From Phycisphaerales bacterium UBA1926 (GTDB lineage Bacteria > Planctomycetota > Phycisphaerae > Phycisphaerales > UBA1924), in contig DDFO01000038.1 in the NCBI GenBank assembly GCA_002337215.1, positions 16,965 to 25,082 of the forward strand: a stretch of DNA of 8,118 bases, in the 5' to 3' direction. The position numbers were made by a program, and so were the translations under genes. Under the pieces are notes generated by a model that was not told the DNA's origin, ran no database searches, and saw only the letters and a list, made by a program, of their open reading frames with translations. Positions 4,791-8,118 of this stretch are shown piece by piece. Numbering within the stretch: position 1 is the stretch's first letter; each line of letters starts with the position of its first letter.

Positions 4791-6014
4791 ATGCGCAACA
4801 AACTCGGCCCCGGGACTACGCTGAGTTATTGCACAAATGTGCATCCCACCGTCGATCTCCATTCCCTCGTTGACCAACTCCAGAAACACGCGACCGAGGT
4901 AAAAGACCTTGCCTCTCCCGACGAGCCGTTAGGCGTTGGGGTCTGGATGCCCGGCGAACCGAACAACGATCGACAGATGTTCCGCCAGTGGGTCGCGGAG
5001 GGTGTCGATTTCCTGCTCGACCGACCGCATCGTCCGGTGCGTGAACTCGGCGAGTGGATGCGATCCGCTGGTATCGAGGCCGTGACCGCGAATGCCTTTC
5101 CGTACAGAATCTTTCATGGTGAGGTAGTCAAGCACCGTGTCTACGAGCCCGACTGGTCGAGCAAGCATCGTGTCGCATATAGCGTGGGAATTGCCGAACT
5201 CCTCGCGTGTATCACACCGATGCAGGAAAGCCGGAGCGTCTCCACGCTACCGCTCGGCTGGTCGCGCGGGGTTGGCAGGGATGAGGCGATCACGCGGGAG
5301 GCTGCGGAGCGGCTTCGGGACGCGGCAGTGGAATTGTCCGATCTGGGGTTGTGGAGAAGAGCCCCATTCACCCTCGACCTCGAACCCGAGCCCGGCTGCA
5401 TCCTCGACACCGCCTCAGATGTCATCGCCTTCTTCGACAAGCACCTCCCCGACGAGATCCACCGCAAGCACATCGGAATCTGTCACGACGTCTGCCACGC
5501 CGCCGTCATGTTCGAGGACCAACGCGAGGTCATCCGCCGCTACGCCGAGGCTGGCATCCGCGTCAACAAGGTCCAGATCTCATCTGCGCTCGATGTCGAT
5601 GTGCGCACCATCGGCGTCGACGCCGCGATCGAACATCTCACGCAATTCGCCGAACCCCGCTACCTCCACCAGACCGGCTTCATGACCGATGGCCAGTTCG
5701 AACTCATCGAAGACCTCCCCGAAGCCATCGAACGCCTCGAAGCGGGCCCCTCGGCCGGCCCGATCCCCGACCGCCTACGCGTCCACTTCCATGTCCCCGT
5801 CTACCTCGACCACATCGGGCCGCTCGGCACCACCAACGACCAGATCGCCGAAGCCGTCGCCGCCGCCCGCGAATACCACGACACCAAGCACTTCGAGGTC
5901 GAGACCTACGCATGGGGCGTGCTGCCCGAGGAACTCAAACGCGACACCCTCGCCGAGGGCATCGCCGACGAACTGAAGTGGGTCCTCAAGACCTGCGGCC
6001 AATCCGACAGTTAA
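4791..6014 (+). CDS. eboE: EboE-like metabolite traffic protein (sugar phosphate isomerase/epimerase-like TIM barrel)
   Basis: The 407-residue protein matches the EboE pattern as I know it: an N-terminal LSYCTNVHP (11-19), GVGVWMPG (48-55), VTANAFPY (98-105), VYEPDWSS (117-124), STLPLGW (151-157), FTLDLEPEPGC (193-203), GICHDVCHAAVMFED (229-243), VHFHVPVYLD (331-340) and FEVETYAWGVLP (368-379). The His, Asp and Glu residues in the last four motifs are likely metal ligands of a xylose-isomerase-like barrel. The ebo cluster was shown to aid export of a scytonemin precursor to the periplasm in Nostoc punctiforme; the reaction of EboE itself is not established. The ATG at 4791 has GGAG seven bases upstream. 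Codon use changes sharply near residue 190: the first half uses AGA, AGG, TTA, TTG and GTA codons, the second half none of these. The reading frame and motifs are intact across the change. EboC, EboD and EboF genes are not adjacent. Confidence 0.8.
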   Translation: MRNKLGPGTTLSYCTNVHPTVDLHSLVDQLQKHATEVKDLASPDEPLGVGVWMPGEPNNDRQMFRQWVAEGVDFLLDRPHRPVRELGEWMRSAGIEAVTANAFPYRIFHGEVVKHRVYEPDWSSKHRVAYSVGIAELLACITPMQESRSVSTLPLGWSRGVGRDEAITREAAERLRDAAVELSDLGLWRRAPFTLDLEPEPGCILDTASDVIAFFDKHLPDEIHRKHIGICHDVCHAAVMFEDQREVIRRYAEAGIRVNKVQISSALDVDVRTIGVDAAIEHLTQFAEPRYLHQTGFMTDGQFELIEDLPEAIERLEAGPSAGPIPDRLRVHFHVPVYLDHIGPLGTTNDQIAEAVAAAREYHDTKHFEVETYAWGVLPEELKRDTLAEGIADELKWVLKTCGQSDS

Positions 6015-6029
6015 CGAAGATCGCCGACG

Positions 6030-6425
6030 CTACTTCGCCAACTCAACGATCCGCCGGATCGCAACCGTCGCCGAGCCCTTGCCGTCGTTGAAGTGGGCCG
6101 ACCCCACCCCGTGATCGGTCAGAAAATTGAGGTACTCGACCGCATCCGCGACGGGCATGTGCAGCACGCAGCATTCCTTGCCCTTCGCGCCGAGGTGATC
6201 GCGGTACCCCTCCGCCCGCTCCTCCTCGGTGAACACGAGTGCCTGGTGTCCGTCCGCGCCCGCCGCCACCATCGGCTCGGGTTCGTCCGGCGCATCGGGC
6301 GGCGACACCCCGATGAAATACCAATGGCTGAGCCCGAGCGCCGCCTCGATAAACGCCCGCTCGCCCGCCTTGTTCTTCGCATCCGCCGCAGCAACCGCGA
6401 GAGCATCAAAGTCCATGTCGCTCAT
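6030..6425 (-). CDS. Small protein with SseB-like pattern, function unknown
   Basis: The 131-residue leftward protein starts at the ATG at 6425-6423, with AGGGGA (plus 6431-6436) five bases upstream, a good ribosome-binding site. It has an acidic helical start (1-30) followed by [10 protein letters not shown] (34-43), [17 protein letters not shown] (58-74) and [18 protein letters not shown] (85-102). The sequence [20 protein letters not shown] (106-125) comes next. The order of a strand ending in a Pro-rich loop, a DGxxxLxVFT motif, LxMPVADAxxxL and a GVxxxxxNxG turn resembles SseB N-terminal-type domains, but that is a pattern match by eye. No signal peptide or membrane helix is present. It converges on eboE with only 15 bases between the stops. 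Confidence 0.7.
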   Translation of the reverse strand: MSDMDFDALAVAAADAKNKAGERAFIEAALGLSHWYFIGVSPPDAPDEPEPMVAAGADGHQALVFTEEERAEGYRDHLGAKGKECCVLHMPVADAVEYLNFLTDHGVGSAHFNDGKGSATVAIRRIVELAK

Positions 6426-6477
6426 GGCCGTCCCCTTTCCACCAGGAGCCTACCGCGCCGGGGCACGGGCGCACAAA

Positions 6478-6505
6478 CACGCCCCCGGCGGGAGCCGAGG
6501 GCGTG
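6478..6505 (-). terminator. Probable terminator of the flagellin transcript
   Basis: Positions 6478-6489 and 6494-6505 pair over 11 of 12 positions (one C-A mismatch at 6485/6498) around a four-base loop. Read leftward, the stem is followed by TTTGTG, a short T-rich tail. It lies 57 bases after the flagellin stop and about 52 bases before the start of the next leftward gene, which is where a rho-independent terminator would be expected. The weak T tract lowers confidence. Confidence 0.55.
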
Positions 6506-6562
6506 CGCGAAGGGGATTGGATGCCACGCTGTGCCAACCCCGCGAGATGTTCGAGTTGTCGC

Positions 6563-7420
6563 CTACAGACGTCGGCTTTCGAGACCCAACGCGATGAACA
6601 CGTTCTCGGGCCGCTGATTCGCGAACGTCAGCATCATCCGGGTCGAGTCAGCGAGCGTCTGCGTGCGCGCAAAGTTGACCATCTCCGACGCATAGTCGGT
6701 ATCACGGATCAACGAGTTCGCTTGCGAGACATTCACAAACTCCGTGTCCACGGCCGCCCGGCGTGCGCCGATTTCGTTTCGCTGGAACGCTCCGATCGCA
6801 CCGCGCAGGGTCGCGATCTCACGCCGGCTCGCCCCGATCACGGCCTGCGCAGCGCCCGGCCGATCGCCGTTGAGCGCGAGCGCCTCACCAGAAGAGGTAT
6901 CGCGCTGGCTGTACACCTCTCCGCCGATGTCGGTCGCACCAAGCGTGCTGACACTCAGCATCCCCAGATCGAACGAGCCGCCGCCGGCGCCCGCCGGGAT
7001 CGCGACCTCGCCGTTGAACAGCGGCGTCCCCCCGAACGACGCGGTCCGGAGCGTGCGCTCGGCCGATTGGTTGATCGAGTCCATCTCCAACTGGATCGCC
7101 GCTCGCTCGGCGTCCGACATCGCCCCGGTGTTCGCCGCGGCGACCGCCAAACCCTCCCCCTCGACGAGCATCCCGCCGACTTCCGCCAGAGCGGCCTCGG
7201 CCGTGCGCGCGACCGCGTCGTTCCGCTCGAGCGCACGGCTCTCGGCCTCCAACGCCGCCAGTTGAGCCTCCAGGTTCTCGGATGCAATCAGACCCGCAGG
7301 ATCCTCCCACGCGCTGTTGATCCGGTCGCCGGTCGCCAATCGGCGCGAACTCAGGGCCAGCAGGTCCTGTGTTCGCCCGAACATGTTCACGAGCCCGATA
7401 TCGATCGATATACCGATCAT
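6563..7420 (-). CDS. Flagellin (short, without a variable outer domain)
   Basis: The 285-residue protein is the filament subunit of the bacterial flagellum, exported through the flagellar type III apparatus. The conserved N-terminal D1 stretch is [20 protein letters not shown] (22-41) followed by AGLIASENL (42-50). [20 protein letters not shown] (101-120) and [12 protein letters not shown] (126-137) match the end of ND1. The C-terminal D1/D0 part has [20 protein letters not shown] (234-253), then [16 protein letters not shown] (263-278). Only about 35 residues separate the two conserved parts, so the surface-exposed D2/D3 region is essentially absent. The N-terminus has about 23 residues before LSS instead of the usual ~32, and the C-terminus has about six extra (LESRRL). 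The ATG at 7420 is chosen for AGGGG (plus 7426-7430) five bases upstream; the frame is open to 7552, but that part is not flagellin-like. No other flagellar gene is in the window, and no clear sigma-28 promoter is seen. Confidence 0.85.
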   Translation of the reverse strand: MIGISIDIGLVNMFGRTQDLLALSSRRLATGDRINSAWEDPAGLIASENLEAQLAALEAESRALERNDAVARTAEAALAEVGGMLVEGEGLAVAAANTGAMSDAERAAIQLEMDSINQSAERTLRTASFGGTPLFNGEVAIPAGAGGGSFDLGMLSVSTLGATDIGGEVYSQRDTSSGEALALNGDRPGAAQAVIGASRREIATLRGAIGAFQRNEIGARRAAVDTEFVNVSQANSLIRDTDYASEMVNFARTQTLADSTRMMLTFANQRPENVFIALGLESRRL

Positions 7421-7519
7421 CGTCGCCCCTTCCTCGCCCGCCGATCGTTCCTGAGCCGCGGACCCGTGCACCCTCTGATCCGACTCGTCCGGCCGCCAGC
7501 CGAACCACCTCTGACGTTC

Positions 7520-7531
7520 CTCGCCGGCGAG
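7520..7531. promoter_or_regulatory. Perfect 12-base palindrome between flagellin and the MoxR gene
   Basis: CTCGCCGGCGAG reads identically on both strands. It lies in the middle of the 162-base divergent spacer, 99 bases from the flagellin start and 51 from the MoxR start. It could be an operator shared by the two genes. In DNA this GC-rich such palindromes also arise by chance. Confidence 0.2.
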
Positions 7532-7568
7532 AGACCGCCCGCACGACCCCACCCATGCGCACAGCCGC

Positions 7569-7574
7569 TACGCT
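7569..7574 (+). promoter_or_regulatory. Candidate -10 element close to the MoxR start
   Basis: TACGCT fits TAnnnT and ends eight bases before the ATG at 7583, so a transcript from it would have almost no leader. No Shine-Dalgarno is obvious before this start. The layout resembles that of TACACT before manC. No convincing -35 was found at the usual distance. Confidence 0.25.
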
Positions 7575-7582
7575 TGAAGCCG

Positions 7583-8118
7583 ATGACCGATACCAAACCC
7601 GCCACTCCGATGTCGTCCCAGGAGGCCAGTGCCGCTGCCGAGGCGTTCCGTCGGGACTTCGCCGCCGTCAGGGAACAGATCGCCCGCGTGGTCGTGGGGC
7701 AGTCGGAGATCGTGGAAGGCGTGCTCGTGTGCCTGTTTGCCGGTGGGCACGCCCTGCTCGAGGGTGTCCCCGGGATCGGCAAGACGCTGCTCGTGCGCTC
7801 GCTGAGCGAGGCCGTGCATCTTGATTTCGGCAGGATCCAGTTCACGCCGGACCTGATGCCCGCCGATATCGTCGGGACAACGATCGTCGTCGAGTCGGAA
7901 GCGCCCGACGCCGGCGGGCGGATCTCGCGGGAGTTCAGGTTCCAACCCGGCCCGGTGTTCGCCCAGATCGTCCTCGCCGACGAGGTGAACCGGGCGACGC
8001 CCAAGACACAGTCCGCGCTCCTCGAAGCGATGCAGGAGCGGAGCGTGACGGTGCAGGGCACCACGCACCGCCTCCCCGAGCCATTCTTCGTGATGGCGAC
8101 CCAGAACCCGCTCGAGCA
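7583..8118 (+). CDS. MoxR-family AAA+ ATPase (partial, runs off the right edge)
   Basis: The first 178 residues are visible of a protein usually about 310-350 long. MoxR ATPases are AAA+ chaperone-like proteins, often encoded beside DUF58 and von Willebrand factor A proteins, and thought to help assemble or activate partner complexes. [20 protein letters not shown] (36-55) and [13 protein letters not shown] (56-68) contain the entry helix and Walker A motif. [16 protein letters not shown] (84-99) and [20 protein letters not shown] (121-140) follow, the latter holding Walker B with DE at 133-134. [12 protein letters not shown] (141-152) and sensor 1 in MATQNPLE (171-178) come last. The ATG at 7583 is taken as the start; the ATG at 7610 (residue 10) is an alternative, since the first 20 residues are not conserved in the family. 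The gene is divergent from flagellin, and its partners would lie beyond the window. Confidence 0.88.
   Translation, partial: MTDTKPATPMSSQEASAAAEAFRRDFAAVREQIARVVVGQSEIVEGVLVCLFAGGHALLEGVPGIGKTLLVRSLSEAVHLDFGRIQFTPDLMPADIVGTTIVVESEAPDAGGRISREFRFQPGPVFAQIVLADEVNRATPKTQSALLEAMQERSVTVQGTTHRLPEPFFVMATQNPLE

Noticed and set aside
3794..4801. 335-codon antisense frame opposite eboB
   Set aside because: The eboB strand has all TatD metal ligands. The antisense product is repetitive in Val, Asp, Gly and Glu, as expected from reading C-ending codons backwards.
6015..6037. Possible bidirectional terminator between eboE and the leftward 131-residue gene
   Set aside because: Only a five-base CGAAG/CTTCG stem with a 13-base loop can be drawn, it runs into coding sequence, and there is no T tract.
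7421..7582. Sigma-28 or sigma-54 promoter for flagellin
   Set aside because: I looked on the minus strand for TAAA-N15-GCCGATAA and for TGGCAC-N5-TTGC type elements and found no acceptable match.
1..8118. CRISPR array, tRNA, rRNA, insertion sequence or phage integration signs
   Set aside because: No regularly spaced direct repeats, tRNA-like cloverleaf, rRNA stretch, transposase or integrase was recognised. The hairpin repeats are too few and irregularly spaced for a CRISPR array.

Overview
The window is high-GC bacterial DNA that looks like a chromosomal segment of a Planctomycetota bacterium, probably of the class Phycisphaerae. The reasons are the gene families present, a membrane protein ending in a CPxC...YDLxG...CPxC zinc ribbon (an architecture I associate with planctomycete hypothetical proteins), a very divergent RuvA, ebo-type genes, and intergenic GC-rich hairpin repeats. 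The taxonomic call is inference; no rRNA or other marker is present.

Layout, left to right. The first 54 bases probably hold the start of a leftward gene that leaves the window. A 204-base divergent spacer with a palindrome separates it from a rightward block: ruvA (259-894), a monofunctional mannose-1-phosphate guanylyltransferase (935-2062), a two-pass membrane protein with a C-terminal zinc ribbon (2067-2819) and the YqgF/RuvX-type nuclease (2827-3276). The last three genes are 4 and 7 bases apart and look like one operon. A 242-base spacer rich in hairpins (3277-3518) follows. Next comes a second rightward block: a 117-residue unknown protein (3519-3872), a TatD-like hydrolase that overlaps it by four bases and resembles EboB (3869-4672), and an EboE-like TIM-barrel protein (4791-6014).

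The right part changes direction. A small leftward protein with an SseB-like pattern (6030-6425) and a short leftward flagellin (6563-7420) converge on eboE, with a probable terminator between them. A divergent spacer then leads to the 5' part of a rightward MoxR-family AAA+ ATPase (7583 to the window end).

The genes do not form one pathway. RuvA and RuvX belong to Holliday-junction and nucleic-acid processing, and the guanylyltransferase supplies GDP-mannose for surface glycans. The EboB/EboE pair belongs to a widely distributed but poorly understood cluster linked in cyanobacteria to moving metabolite precursors to the periplasm. The points most worth a second look are the reduced ebo cassette with an unknown small partner, a 28-base hairpin repeat found after both ruvX and eboB with a compensatory base-pair change and GNRA loops, and an abrupt change of codon usage inside eboE.
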